In this document: in pieces, positions 8,481 to 16,830 of the stretch | How positions within the stretch are numbered: the first letter of the stretch is position 1 | How the letters are laid out: every line of letters starts with the position of its first letter | From: Phycisphaerales bacterium | GTDB taxonomy: Bacteria; Planctomycetota; Phycisphaerae; Phycisphaerales; UBA1924 | Assembly (NCBI GenBank): GCA_013360695.1 | Contig: JABWBC010000006.1 | Location: 1 to 52,496, forward strand | DNA length: 52,496 nt | Reading direction: 5' to 3' | Notes under the pieces: model-generated | What the model saw: only the letters and a program-made list of their open reading frames with translations | What the model was told of the DNA's origin: nothing | Databases searched by the model: none | Program-made: the position numbers and the translations under genes

Positions 8481-9029
8481 TCACTTCCCGAAGACGGTTT
8501 CGGCGAGGCCCGCGGTGAGCAGGTCCGTGATGGCGCGGGCGGCGTCGGTGGTGGGCTTGCGGTCCCATCCGCGGTCGAAGCAGGCAACCTCGGTGTGCGT
8601 GAAGTGCTCTTGGAGCCAGAACTTCGAGATGCGGCTGTCGCCCATCTCGAAGGCCTCGTCGGTGGCGTGCTCGGGGAACACCAGCGCCTCGAAGGCGTGG
8701 CCCGCGATGTTCCCCTTCACCCAGGTCCCGCCCGTCGGGCGGCCTGTCTTCTTAGTGATCTCCAGCGTGTCGAGCATCGCGCCCGGGTCGGCGGGGTCGT
8801 ACTTGAAGGGGGCCGGGGCTCCACTTCCCGCTGCGAACCCCGCCTCGAAGGCGAGGGCGATGATGTCGCGGATGCTGCCCACCGAGATGTCGTGGAAGTC
8901 GAGGGCGTCGCGCTTGCGGTCCTCGAGCGTTTCCAATCCCAGGCGGTTGCGGACCGCCTCGGTCGCCGCAGCCATGTGGCGGGCCTTGGTCTTGTTCGTG
9001 GTCGTCGTGTTGGTCTTCTTCGCGTTCAT
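8481..9029 (-). CDS. DUF6900-like phage accessory protein
   Basis: This 182-residue protein begins with a Thr/Lys-rich tail. The segment 'DALDFHDISVGSIRDIIALA' followed by FEAGFAAG resembles the DUF6900 core found in phage and plasmid proteins; the C-terminal half (GGTWVKGNIAGHAFEALVFPEHA) is unassigned. It starts at an ATG with GGAG 9 bases upstream and is the first gene of the minus-strand operon, divergent from the packaging genes. The palindromic element at 9115-9144 lies between the two divergent units and may control both. Confidence 0.55.
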   Translation of the reverse strand: MNAKKTNTTTTNKTKARHMAAATEAVRNRLGLETLEDRKRDALDFHDISVGSIRDIIALAFEAGFAAGSGAPAPFKYDPADPGAMLDTLEITKKTGRPTGGTWVKGNIAGHAFEALVFPEHATDEAFEMGDSRISKFWLQEHFTHTEVACFDRGWDRKPTTDAARAITDLLTAGLAETVFGK

Positions 9030-9114
9030 CGTTCTGTTCTCCGTTCTGGTCGCGTGCGGCCATCCCGCTCGCGTTGGTCACATGAAGCCATCGGTGTCGC
9101 GTCCATGCAAGGAC

Positions 9115-9144
9115 ATCTCGCGAGATTCCGAGCGGAATCTCGCG
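9115..9144. promoter_or_regulatory. Overlapping palindromes in a divergent intergenic region
   Basis: TCTCGCGAGA (9115-9124) is a perfect 10-base palindrome. It overlaps a larger inverted repeat with arms CGCGAGATTCCG (9119-9130) and CGGAATCTCGCG (9133-9144), 12 of 12 matching, around AG. The site lies between the start of the minus-strand operon (9029) and that of the packaging operon (9197). A dimeric repressor operator is the simplest reading; no regulator is identified. Confidence 0.6.
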
Positions 9145-9196
9145 CTTGTGGGCAACTCGGCGCGCGATGTGGGCAGAACTGCGCGGGAGGTCCGCG

Positions 9197-9436
9197 ATGA
9201 GTCCCGAACACGCGCCTAGTTCTGGCCCAGCACAGGGAATGTCCCGGCTCAATCCCGCCGCGCTGCCCGTGGGCGACGCGGCGCGCGTGCTCACGCGCCT
9301 GGGCGGCAAGCCGATCACCGAGGCGATGCTCCGCGCGGACGTCGATGCGGGCGCGCCGACCAACGCGGACGGGAGCATCAATCTCGTGCACTACGCCGCG
9401 TGGCTGGTCAAGGAGATGAGCGCCGGTGGCGATTGA
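9197..9436 (+). CDS. Small packaging-associated protein, related to the TerL N-terminus
   Basis: This 79-residue protein has a GGGAGG site 6 bases before its ATG. Its core (PVGDAARVLTRLGGK...TEAMLRADVDAG...NADGSINLVHYAAWLV) looks helix-turn-helix-like and aligns with the first ~65 residues of the next gene's product (PGELARLLNSTPLGE...SERQLHRHRTRAG...GRVDLFRYVAWLV). Immediately upstream of the large terminase is where a small terminase subunit is expected, so a DNA-recognition role is plausible. The gene overlaps the terminase start by 11 bases. Function is inferred. Confidence 0.6.
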   Translation: MSPEHAPSSGPAQGMSRLNPAALPVGDAARVLTRLGGKPITEAMLRADVDAGAPTNADGSINLVHYAAWLVKEMSAGGD

Positions 9437-11711
9437 TCCGCGCCAACTCAAGCCCGGCGAACTCGCGCGGCTGCTCAACAGCACGCCGCTCGGGGAAGTC
9501 GTCAGCGAGCGGCAGCTCCACCGGCACCGCACGCGCGCGGGGTTCCGCGTCGCGGCCGATGGCGACGCGGGTCGGGTCGATCTGTTCCGCTACGTCGCGT
9601 GGCTGGTCACCACGCGGCATGAGGCCCTCGCGGACGCGGTGCGTCAGCCGGAGGGGCTCACGGGCTACGAGGCGCTCAAAGAGCGGGCGCGGCTCCGCAA
9701 CGCCATGCTCTCGCTCTCAGGGCGCGACATCGGGGACCTGCCGGCGGTGGCGGACCCGGTGCGCCGAGAGAAGGCGGCACGCGACTTCCGCTACTTCTGC
9801 GAGACGTACTTCCTGCAGACCTTCCACCTCAAGTGGTCCGACGACCACCTGAAGGTCATCGCCAAGATCGAGCAGGCGGTGCTCGAGGGCGGACTGTTTG
9901 CGATGGCGATGCCGCGCGGCTCGGGCAAGACCTCCCTCTGCGAGGTCGCGTGCCTCTGGGCCATGCTCTACAGGCACCGCGACTTCGTCGCGCTCATCGG
10001 CTCCGACGAAGAGCACGCGGCGGGAATGCTCGAGTCCATCAAGGCGGAACTGGAGAACAGCGAACTGCTCGCGGGCGACTTTCCCGAGGTCTGCCATCCG
10101 ATCCGCAGTCTGGAGGGCATCCATCAGCGGGCTTCGGGGCAGCTCTACCAGGGCAAGCAGACGCACATCGGGTGGACCGCACGCGAGATCGTGCTGCCGA
10201 CGATTCCCGGCTCGGTGGCCGCGGGCGCCATCATCCGCGTCGCCGGCATCACGGGACGCATCCGGGGCATGAAGCACAAGCGGGCGGACGGCACCTCGGC
10301 GCGCCCGTCCCTGGTGCTCATCGACGATCCCCAGACCGACGAGAGCGCCCGCTCTCCGTCGCAGTGCGCCAACCGTGAGCGCATCCTCGCCGGCGCGATC
10401 CTGGGCCTGGCAGGGCCGGGTAAGAAGATCGCGGGCCTGATGACCCTGACGGTCGTGCGCCCCGACGACCTGGCCGACCGCATCCTCGACCGCGACAAGC
10501 ACCCGCAGTGGCAGGGCGAACGGACCAAGATGGTCTACGCGTTCCCCGTGCGCGATGCGCTCTGGCAGCGGTACGCGGAGCTGCGGGCCGACGGGCTCCG
10601 CAACGACCGAGGGATCGCATCGGCGACGGCGTTCTACGGCCAGCACCGCACCGCGATGGACGAGGGCGCGGTGATCGCGTGGCCCGAGAGGTTCAATCAC
10701 GACGAGCTCTCGGCTGTGCAGCACGCAATGAACCTCAAGCTGCAGGACGAGACGGCGTTCTTCGCGGAGTACCAGAACGAGCCGCTCCCGGAGGTCCAGG
10801 CTTCCGACGATCTGCTCGGCGCGGACCACATCGCGGCCAAGCTGAGCGGGCATGCCCGTGGCGAGATTCCCATCGGATGCACGAGGCTCACGATGTTCGT
10901 GGACGTCCAGGGCAAGGCGCTCTTCTACCTCGTCGCGGCGTGGGAGGATGACTTCACGGGGTACGTGATCGACTACGGCACCGAGCCGGACCAGAAGACC
11001 GGCTATTTCACTCTGCGGGACGTGCGCCGCACGCTTGCCGCCGCAGCGCCTCGGGCCGGCGTCGAGGGTGCGATCTACGCCGGGCTGGAGCGGTTGGCGG
11101 ATGCGTACCTCGCGCGCGAGTGGCGGCGCGACGACGGCGCGATGGTCCGGATCGACCGTTGCCTGATCGACGCCAACTGGGGCTCGTCCACCGACGTCGT
11201 CTATCAGTTCTGCCGCCAGAGCCCGCACGCGGGCGTGCTCATGCCCAGCCACGGGCGGTACGTCGGGGCGTCGAGCGTGCCGTTCAGCGACTACAAGCGC
11301 AAGCGCGGCGAGCGCGTCGGGCTCAACTGGCGCGTGCCGGTGGTGTCCGGCAAGCGGGCCGTGCGTCACATCCTGTTCGACACGAACTACTGGAAGTCGT
11401 TCGTGCACGCGCGGCTCGCGGTCCCGATGGGCGATCCGGGGTGTCTTTCGCTCTTTGGCAACAAGGCCGAGGCGCACGGGCTGCTCTCGGAGCACCTCAC
11501 GAGCGAGTACCGCGTGAAGACGGAGGGGCGGGGCCGCACGGTTGACGAATGGAAGATCCGCGTCGAAGGCCTCGACAATCACTGGCTCGACTGCCTCGTC
11601 GGGGTGGCCGTGGCGGCGTCCATGCACGGCGCGGTCCTGTTCGGCACGGACAACCAGGTCGTAGTGCGTCCTCGGCTTAGACTGTCAACGCTAAGGGGGC
11701 GAACGGCGTGA
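9426..11711 (+). CDS. terL: Phage terminase large subunit
   Basis: This 761-residue packaging motor has a Walker A motif PRGSGKT (Lys168), a Walker B motif LVLIDD (Asp300/Asp301), and a C-terminal nuclease-like half with FVDVQGKALFYLVAAW, CLIDANWG and a late HWLDCLVG. It cuts concatemeric DNA and pumps it into proheads. The N-terminal ~150 residues precede the ATPase and include a domain resembling the preceding small protein, unusual for TerL. It begins at a GTG inside the end of the upstream gene and its stop overlaps the GTG of the next (GTGA), so the packaging genes are translationally coupled. Confidence 0.9.
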   Translation: MAIDPRQLKPGELARLLNSTPLGEVVSERQLHRHRTRAGFRVAADGDAGRVDLFRYVAWLVTTRHEALADAVRQPEGLTGYEALKERARLRNAMLSLSGRDIGDLPAVADPVRREKAARDFRYFCETYFLQTFHLKWSDDHLKVIAKIEQAVLEGGLFAMAMPRGSGKTSLCEVACLWAMLYRHRDFVALIGSDEEHAAGMLESIKAELENSELLAGDFPEVCHPIRSLEGIHQRASGQLYQGKQTHIGWTAREIVLPTIPGSVAAGAIIRVAGITGRIRGMKHKRADGTSARPSLVLIDDPQTDESARSPSQCANRERILAGAILGLAGPGKKIAGLMTLTVVRPDDLADRILDRDKHPQWQGERTKMVYAFPVRDALWQRYAELRADGLRNDRGIASATAFYGQHRTAMDEGAVIAWPERFNHDELSAVQHAMNLKLQDETAFFAEYQNEPLPEVQASDDLLGADHIAAKLSGHARGEIPIGCTRLTMFVDVQGKALFYLVAAWEDDFTGYVIDYGTEPDQKTGYFTLRDVRRTLAAAAPRAGVEGAIYAGLERLADAYLAREWRRDDGAMVRIDRCLIDANWGSSTDVVYQFCRQSPHAGVLMPSHGRYVGASSVPFSDYKRKRGERVGLNWRVPVVSGKRAVRHILFDTNYWKSFVHARLAVPMGDPGCLSLFGNKAEAHGLLSEHLTSEYRVKTEGRGRTVDEWKIRVEGLDNHWLDCLVGVAVAASMHGAVLFGTDNQVVVRPRLRLSTLRGRTA

Positions 11712-11905
11712 GCATCAAACCGCCACAATCCTCGCTTCCTCGAAAGGGCCTCGAATGCCCGACTTGCGGGTGCCGGCACTTCGAGGTGCTCTACACACGA
11801 GCAACTCTCGTAGGGACGATCCGGCGGCGGCGGCAGTGCCGCCATTGTGGCCGGCGGCTCACGACTGTGGAACGTCCTCTCAGCCTGATACCTAAAGGTG
11901 CTTGA
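11708..11905 (+). CDS. NrdR-like zinc ribbon miniprotein
   Basis: At 65 residues this is essentially only a zinc ribbon: Cys17-x2-Cys20 and Cys44-x2-Cys47, with 'YTRATLVGTIRRRRQCRHCG' then RRLTTVER. That closely recalls the N-terminal DNA-binding zinc ribbon of the repressor NrdR, but the ATP-cone domain is missing. A DNA- or RNA-binding phage regulator is likely. It is coupled to terL by a GTGA overlap and its 3' end overlaps the antisense HEPN gene by 14 bases. Confidence 0.65.
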   Translation: MSIKPPQSSLPRKGLECPTCGCRHFEVLYTRATLVGTIRRRRQCRHCGRRLTTVERPLSLIPKGA

Positions 11906-12494
11906 AGACTTCGGTGACGAAATGTTCGACGTCGTCAATCCAATCGGAGACGGTGGGCTTGTCGATGGGCGTAGCGGGGCCGAAACCCTTGCCGGGTTGA
12001 TCTTGTCTGTCGGCTTGGTGGACGATCTTGTGCCGGCGTGCCATAGCGGGAGCGAGCCGTGCCTTTGCTGCATCCACAGCAACATCGTTTACTCCGGCGA
12101 GTGCGAGCACTCTCGACACGTCTCCCAGGTCGTTGTAGTTCGACCGATCCAGCATCTCGTCAATGGACTCGGCAATTACTTGATCGACGCCTTGACCTCG
12201 GAAGGTCGCCAGATCGCTGAGCCAGAACTTCTCGGCGCGACCCGTTTGTGACAAGCCTTTCAGAGGTACGTTCTTGAGCTGGTCCTGGGGCGCTCCGGGC
12301 AGCTTCCAACGTTCGAGCTCGCGCAACACCTCCTCGAGCGTGGCGTGGAGGAAAACAACCGCCGCCCTGAGAAGGTCCGTGTCTTCTGTAGCCCGACGAC
12401 CGCTGCCGGCGCCGGTGATTGTCGTGTAGTTCGAGAGAAGGTTGCGTACCCGCCCGAGATTGATGCCAAAGCTCTCAAGAATCTGGGCCTTCAT
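11892..12494 (-). CDS. HEPN-domain protein, antisense cargo in head module
   Basis: This 200-residue, mostly helical protein has the HEPN RNase signature R-x4-H (Arg154-HKIV-His159, in MARRHKIVHQAD). Many HEPN proteins of defence and toxin systems are ribonucleases. It is the only minus-strand gene in the late region, lies between terL and portal, and its third positions look less GC-extreme than its neighbours'. The ATG at 12494 has GGGGAGGAG 7 bases upstream and a TACACT box about 18 bases upstream; a GTG at 12500 is the alternative. No antitoxin-like partner is adjacent. It is likely a moron, perhaps for superinfection exclusion; that role is inference. Confidence 0.65.
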   Translation of the reverse strand: MKAQILESFGINLGRVRNLLSNYTTITGAGSGRRATEDTDLLRAAVVFLHATLEEVLRELERWKLPGAPQDQLKNVPLKGLSQTGRAEKFWLSDLATFRGQGVDQVIAESIDEMLDRSNYNDLGDVSRVLALAGVNDVAVDAAKARLAPAMARRHKIVHQADRQDQPGKGFGPATPIDKPTVSDWIDDVEHFVTEVFKHL

Positions 12495-12511
12495 GGTCAC
12501 GCTCCTCCCCG

Positions 12512-12517
12512 AGTGTA
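12512..12517 (-). promoter_or_regulatory. Candidate -10 box (TACACT) of the HEPN gene
   Basis: Read on the minus strand, GGTACACTCGGGGAGGAG places a TACACT hexamer just ahead of the strong ribosome site of the HEPN gene. No clear -35 box is seen. Confidence 0.4.
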
Positions 12518-12633
12518 CCTGGGTCGCGCCGGCGATGCGGTTCTACCGGTGGAACAAACCACCGGAACAACGCATGCGCGCTCGTGAAACCTCCCGCCCT
12601 GCGGCGAGATGCCCGGTGAGGAGTTGTATCGCC

Positions 12634-12840
12634 GTGCCCGACCCAGCCCCGAATCTTGAGCAGGCCATCCGCGACAACGCGGCCGGCCCCGCCAAGGCCG
12701 CGGGCGACTCGGGGAGCGTCGAGCAGCACCCGCTGAAGGACCAGATCGAGGCCGACCGCTACCTCGCGTCCAAGGACGCCGCGGGGAAGCCCGGCCTCGG
12801 GATCAAGTTCGCCAAGGTCGTCCCGCCCGGCACTGTCTGA
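12634..12840 (+). CDS. Small head-tail connector-sized protein
   Basis: This 68-residue protein starts at a GTG with GAGGAG 10 bases upstream and ends GIKFAKVVPPGTV. The core HPLKDQIEADRYLASKDA is charged and helical. It occupies the slot between terminase and portal where lambda-like phages encode gpW-type joining proteins, but no sequence match to gpW is evident. Similar short proteins ending in a K-x-VPPG tail precede portal genes in related phages, to my recollection. It is probably a connector or completion protein. Confidence 0.6.
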   Translation: MPDPAPNLEQAIRDNAAGPAKAAGDSGSVEQHPLKDQIEADRYLASKDAAGKPGLGIKFAKVVPPGTV

Positions 12841-12856
12841 TCACACGCACTCGCGA

Positions 12857-14491
12857 ATGCTCAAGACCCTCGCCAACCTCTTCAGCCGACCCAACCGCCC
12901 GGCCGCCTCCCCTCGGCAGAGCGCTCGTGCTGCCTCCGCCGCCCCTCGCGGAGCTTCTCTTCCACCCACCGCGCCGGCAGGGATGCGGGCGATGCGGGTC
13001 GGTGGAGCGGGTTCTGGGGGGCGGCGGGTGGTGGCAAAGTTCGACTCGGCTCAGACGACTCCGGACAACCGGCGGCACTGGGCCAACGCGGACGGCCTCG
13101 CCCCCAACGCGGCCGTCAATCCCTTCGTTCGCTCGACCCTGCGCAACCGCGCACGGTACGAGGTCGCCAACAACTCCTACGCCAAGGGCATCGTCCTCAC
13201 GCTCGCCAACGACACCATCGGCACCGGACCTCGGCTGCAGATGTTGACCGACGACAAGGACGCCAACGAGCGGATCGAGGCGGCGTTCGAGCGCTGGGCC
13301 AAGGCCGTGGACCTTCCCGGCAAGCTCCGCACCATGCGGATGGCGCGGGCCGAGAGCGGCGAGGCCTTCGGCTTGCTCGTGAACAACCCGGCGGTCGACG
13401 CTCCGGTGTCGCTCGACCTGCGGCTCATCGAGCCCGACCAGGTGACCAGCCCGTGGTTCGGCGTCCCCAAGCCCAACGAGTTTGACGGCGTGGTGCTCGA
13501 CGACGCGGGCAATCCGGTTTCCTACCGCATCCTCCGTCGCCACCCTGGCGAGAACCTGTTCTGGCGCACGCCCTCGGCTGATCCGGCCGCCTACGACGAA
13601 CTCCCGGCGACATCGGTGGTTCACTACTTCCGTCCCGACCGCCCCGGGCAGGTGCGCGGTGTCCCCGACATCACACCGGCGCTGCCGCTGTTCGCGCAGC
13701 TCCGCCGCTTCACGCTCGCGGTGATCGCCGCGGCGGAGACGGCCGCCAACTTCGCCGCCGTCATCTACACCGACAGTCCGCCCAACGGCGAGGCCGATCC
13801 GCTCGAGCCGATGGACGAGGTGCAGCTGGAGCAGCGCCTCGCCACTGTGCTGCCCGGTGGCTGGAAGCTGGGACAGGTCCAGGCCGAGCATCCCTCGACG
13901 ACCTACGGCGAGTTCAAGCGCGAGCTTCTCAACGAGATCGCTCGGTGCCTGAACATGCCCTTCAATGTCGCGGCCGGGAACAGCTCCGCGTACAACTACG
14001 CCAGCGGTCGCCTCGATCACCAGACGTACTACAAGAGCATCCGCGTCGAGCAGGTTCACCTGCAGACCGCTGTGCTCGATCGCATCCTGCGAGCGTGGCT
14101 CAACGAGGCTGTCCTCGTCGAGGACCTGCTGCCGCAGTCGATGCGTGAGCTGGGCGCGGACATCGCGCACGCCCCGCACACCTGGTTCTGGGATGGCGTT
14201 GAGCATGTTGATCCTGCCAAGGAAGCGACCGCGCAGGCGACACGCCTGGCCAACCACACCACGACGCTTGCCACCGAGTTTGCCCGCCAAGGCCGCGACT
14301 GGGAAGAGGAGCTCCGCCAGCGGGCCCGCGAGCAGGCGCTGATGAACGAACTCGGCCTCGCCCCCGCACCTGTCCCCGGCGCGACTGCTCCCGCTGCCGC
14401 CCCGTCCGACGACTCCACTGACACCTCCGAGGAGGACGTGACCAATGCCGACGACCGCTACTCGTCCCGCCGCGCCAAGCAAGCGGCCTGA
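12857..14491 (+). CDS. Lambda-family phage portal protein
   Basis: This 544-residue protein matches the lambda gpB portal family: 'NPFVRSTLRNRARYEVANNS' then YAKGIVLTLANDTIGTGPRLQ at the start, RLIEPDQV and GVVLDDAGNPVSYRI in the middle, and FNVAAGNSSAYNYASGRLDHQTYYKSI toward the C-terminus. Twelve copies form the vertex ring through which DNA enters the head. It begins at ATG 12857 after the connector-sized gene and its last 47 bases overlap the capsid fusion gene in another frame, a strong sign of coupled expression. Confidence 0.92.
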   Translation: MLKTLANLFSRPNRPAASPRQSARAASAAPRGASLPPTAPAGMRAMRVGGAGSGGRRVVAKFDSAQTTPDNRRHWANADGLAPNAAVNPFVRSTLRNRARYEVANNSYAKGIVLTLANDTIGTGPRLQMLTDDKDANERIEAAFERWAKAVDLPGKLRTMRMARAESGEAFGLLVNNPAVDAPVSLDLRLIEPDQVTSPWFGVPKPNEFDGVVLDDAGNPVSYRILRRHPGENLFWRTPSADPAAYDELPATSVVHYFRPDRPGQVRGVPDITPALPLFAQLRRFTLAVIAAAETAANFAAVIYTDSPPNGEADPLEPMDEVQLEQRLATVLPGGWKLGQVQAEHPSTTYGEFKRELLNEIARCLNMPFNVAAGNSSAYNYASGRLDHQTYYKSIRVEQVHLQTAVLDRILRAWLNEAVLVEDLLPQSMRELGADIAHAPHTWFWDGVEHVDPAKEATAQATRLANHTTTLATEFARQGRDWEEELRQRAREQALMNELGLAPAPVPGATAPAAAPSDDSTDTSEEDVTNADDRYSSRRAKQAA

Positions 14492-16409
14492 CAATCAGAC
14501 CCCCGCGCCTCTCACCTTGACGGCGAACGCTGAGGTGACGCTGGCCGCCGCCGGTGCAGATGCTGGTGCCGCGCCGCTTCCGCGCTTCAAGATGGTCGCC
14601 TACACCGGCGGCCCCATGAAGGTCGCGGGATGGCGGTACCCGGTCGTGCTCGACCTGGCGGGCCTCTCGGTTCCGTCGCAGGCGCGCCCGATTCGTTTTG
14701 GGCATGACCCCTCCGCGGGCGTCGGTCATACCGACGCCATCCGCGTCGAAGCCGGTCAACTCGTCGCCACGGGCGTGATCTCCCGCGACACGCTGGCCGC
14801 AAAGGAAGTCGTGGCTTCCTCGAAGAACGGGTTTCCCTGGCAGGCGTCGGTCGGCGCGAGCGTCGATGAGTTCGAGTTCATCAAGGAGAGCCAGAAGGCC
14901 ACGGTCAACGGTCAGGAGTTCACCGGTCCCATCAACGTGGTGCGCAAGGCGACGCTCGGTGAGATCAGCTTTGTGGATCTCGGGGCCGACGGCCGCACCA
15001 GCGCCTCCATCGCCGCCTCCCAGAAGGACAAGCACATGCCCGAGACCGCCGTCGAGACTCCCGAGTCACCCGCGATCGCCGCGACGCAGGCCGGCACCGC
15101 CGAGGCCATCCGCGCCGAGGCCGTCGCCGAGACCACGCGCATCGCCGCGCTGCGCCGCATCTGCGGCGGCAAGCACGCCGACATCGAGGCCAAGGCGATC
15201 GGCGAGGGGTGGGATTCCACGCGCTGCGAGCTCGAGGTCCTCCGCGCCAGCCGCCCCAAGGCACCCGCCGCGCACGTCCCCGACAACTCCGTCAACTCCG
15301 GCGTCCTGGAGGCGGCATGCCTCCTCACCGCCAAGCTCGACGGGATCGAGAAGGTTTGTGACGAGCAGACGCTGGAGGTCGCAAGCAAGCGGTTCCGAGG
15401 CGGCATCGGCCTTCAGGAACTGCTGCTGGAGGCGGCGTGGGCCAACGGGTACACCGGCCGCAACTTCCGCGACAGCCGCGCGGTGATGCGCTTCGCGTTC
15501 GGTCAGGACGTGCAGGCCCAGCTCTCGGTCGTCGACGTCTCGGGCATTCTGTCCAACGTCGCCAACAAGTTTCTGCTCGATGGCTTCTTCAGCGTCGAGC
15601 GCGTCTGGCGGAACATCTGCGCCGTCCGCAACGTCTCCGACTTCAAGACCGTCACGAGCTACCGGCTCATCGGCAAAGACCAGTACGAGCAGGTGGCCCC
15701 GGGCGGCGAGCTCAAGCACGGTTCGCTGGGCGAGGAGAGCTACACCAACAAGGCCGACACCTACGGACTGCTGCTCTCGATCGATCGCCGCGACATCATC
15801 AACGATGACCTCGGGGCCATCACCACGGTTCCCCGCAAGCTCGGCCGTGGTTCGGGCCTGAAGATCAACGACGTCTTCTGGACCATCTTCATGAACAACG
15901 CGGCGTTCTTCGCCGCCGGCAACAAGAACTACATCTCGGGCGCCAGCACCAACCTCTCCATCGACGGCCTCACGCAGGGCGAGCAGACGTTCATGGACAT
16001 GGTGGACTCCGACGGCAAGCCCACGGGCGTCATGCCGTCGGTGCTGCTGGTCCCGACGGCGCTGTCGGCGATGGGCACGCAGCTCTTCAAGAGCCTGGAG
16101 ATCCGCGACACCACCGCCAATACCCGCTACCCCGTCGCCAACCCGCACACTGGCAAGTTCCGCGTCGAGGTCAGCCGCTATCTGGGCAACGCCCAGTACA
16201 CCGGCAACTCCACCAAGGCGTGGTACCTGCTGGCAGACCCGGGCGACCTCCCCACCATCGAGGTGGCGTTCCTCAACGGCAACGAGTCCCCGACCATCGA
16301 GACCGCCGACGCCGACTTCAATGTGCTCGGCATCCAGATGCGCGGCTACCACGACTTTGGCGTCGCGCTGCAGGACACGCGCGGCGGAGTGAAGTCGGCC
16401 GGTCTGTGA
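14445..16409 (+). CDS. Prohead protease - major capsid protein fusion
   Basis: Residues 1-190 are a caudoviral prohead protease: catalytic His87 in IRFGHDP, Ser135 in GFPWQASVGAS, and LGEISFVDLGADGRT near the end. Residues 200-290 look scaffold-like (Ala/Glu-rich, ETAVETPESPAIAA). From about residue 290 the protein is an HK97-type major capsid protein of Mu/phage-capsid type, with a long C-terminal domain ending QDTRGGVKSAG. Protease, scaffold and shell in one 654-residue chain implies self-cleavage during maturation. The ATG at 14445 lies inside the portal gene. Confidence 0.87.
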   Translation: MPTTATRPAAPSKRPDNQTPAPLTLTANAEVTLAAAGADAGAAPLPRFKMVAYTGGPMKVAGWRYPVVLDLAGLSVPSQARPIRFGHDPSAGVGHTDAIRVEAGQLVATGVISRDTLAAKEVVASSKNGFPWQASVGASVDEFEFIKESQKATVNGQEFTGPINVVRKATLGEISFVDLGADGRTSASIAASQKDKHMPETAVETPESPAIAATQAGTAEAIRAEAVAETTRIAALRRICGGKHADIEAKAIGEGWDSTRCELEVLRASRPKAPAAHVPDNSVNSGVLEAACLLTAKLDGIEKVCDEQTLEVASKRFRGGIGLQELLLEAAWANGYTGRNFRDSRAVMRFAFGQDVQAQLSVVDVSGILSNVANKFLLDGFFSVERVWRNICAVRNVSDFKTVTSYRLIGKDQYEQVAPGGELKHGSLGEESYTNKADTYGLLLSIDRRDIINDDLGAITTVPRKLGRGSGLKINDVFWTIFMNNAAFFAAGNKNYISGASTNLSIDGLTQGEQTFMDMVDSDGKPTGVMPSVLLVPTALSAMGTQLFKSLEIRDTTANTRYPVANPHTGKFRVEVSRYLGNAQYTGNSTKAWYLLADPGDLPTIEVAFLNGNESPTIETADADFNVLGIQMRGYHDFGVALQDTRGGVKSAGL

Positions 16410-16442
16410 GTCGTCAACCACGTCTGAACCAGGACCAGTGAT

Positions 16443-16457
16443 CGGGCGAGACGCCCG
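16443..16457 (+). promoter_or_regulatory. Hairpin between capsid and decoration genes
   Basis: CGGGCG (16443-16448) and CGCCCG (16452-16457) pair over a 3-base loop, just upstream of the AAGGAG site of the next gene. There is no T-tract. It may be an RNA processing site or partial terminator setting capsid and decoration protein ratios. Confidence 0.4.
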
Positions 16458-16474
16458 GACAAGGAGACCGCAGC

Positions 16475-16822
16475 ATGGCTTCAGGACCCGGCAAGTACGT
16501 TCACGAGGGCGACACGATCGACTACACCCCCGGTGCCGACACGCTCGTCGGCGCGGTGGTGGTGCAGGCCGACCTCGTCGGCGTCGCCCAGTCGTTCATC
16601 AAGGCCAACACGCTCGGCTCGCTCGCCGTCGACGGGGTCTTCGACCTTCCCAAGGCGGGCGGCGCTGGCAGCGCCATCCCCGCGGGCACGCTCACGTACT
16701 GGGACGCCGCCGCTCAGAACGCTACCAAGAACGCCGCGGCGGGCGCGAACAAGCTGCTCGGCAAGGCGGTGAAGGCCACCGTCGACGCTGACACCGTCGT
16801 CCGCGTCCGCCTGCAGCAGTAG
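16475..16822 (+). CDS. DUF2190-type capsid decoration protein
   Basis: This 115-residue, beta-rich protein has the DUF2190 pattern: an early HEGDTIDYTPGADTLVGAVVV, the GSLAVDGVFDLPKA strand pair, and a final 'ADTVVRVRLQQ'. DUF2190 proteins are small head decoration or stabilisation proteins encoded directly after the capsid gene, as here. AAGGAG lies 9 bases before the ATG. Copy number is presumably high; a hairpin separates it from the capsid fusion. Confidence 0.78.
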   Translation: MASGPGKYVHEGDTIDYTPGADTLVGAVVVQADLVGVAQSFIKANTLGSLAVDGVFDLPKAGGAGSAIPAGTLTYWDAAAQNATKNAAAGANKLLGKAVKATVDADTVVRVRLQQ

Positions 16823-16830
16823 GAGCCGCC

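Noticed and set aside
12803-14494. 563-codon minus-strand frame opposite the portal gene
   Set aside because: The plus strand encodes a clear portal protein; the minus frame has no motif and only reflects codon bias.
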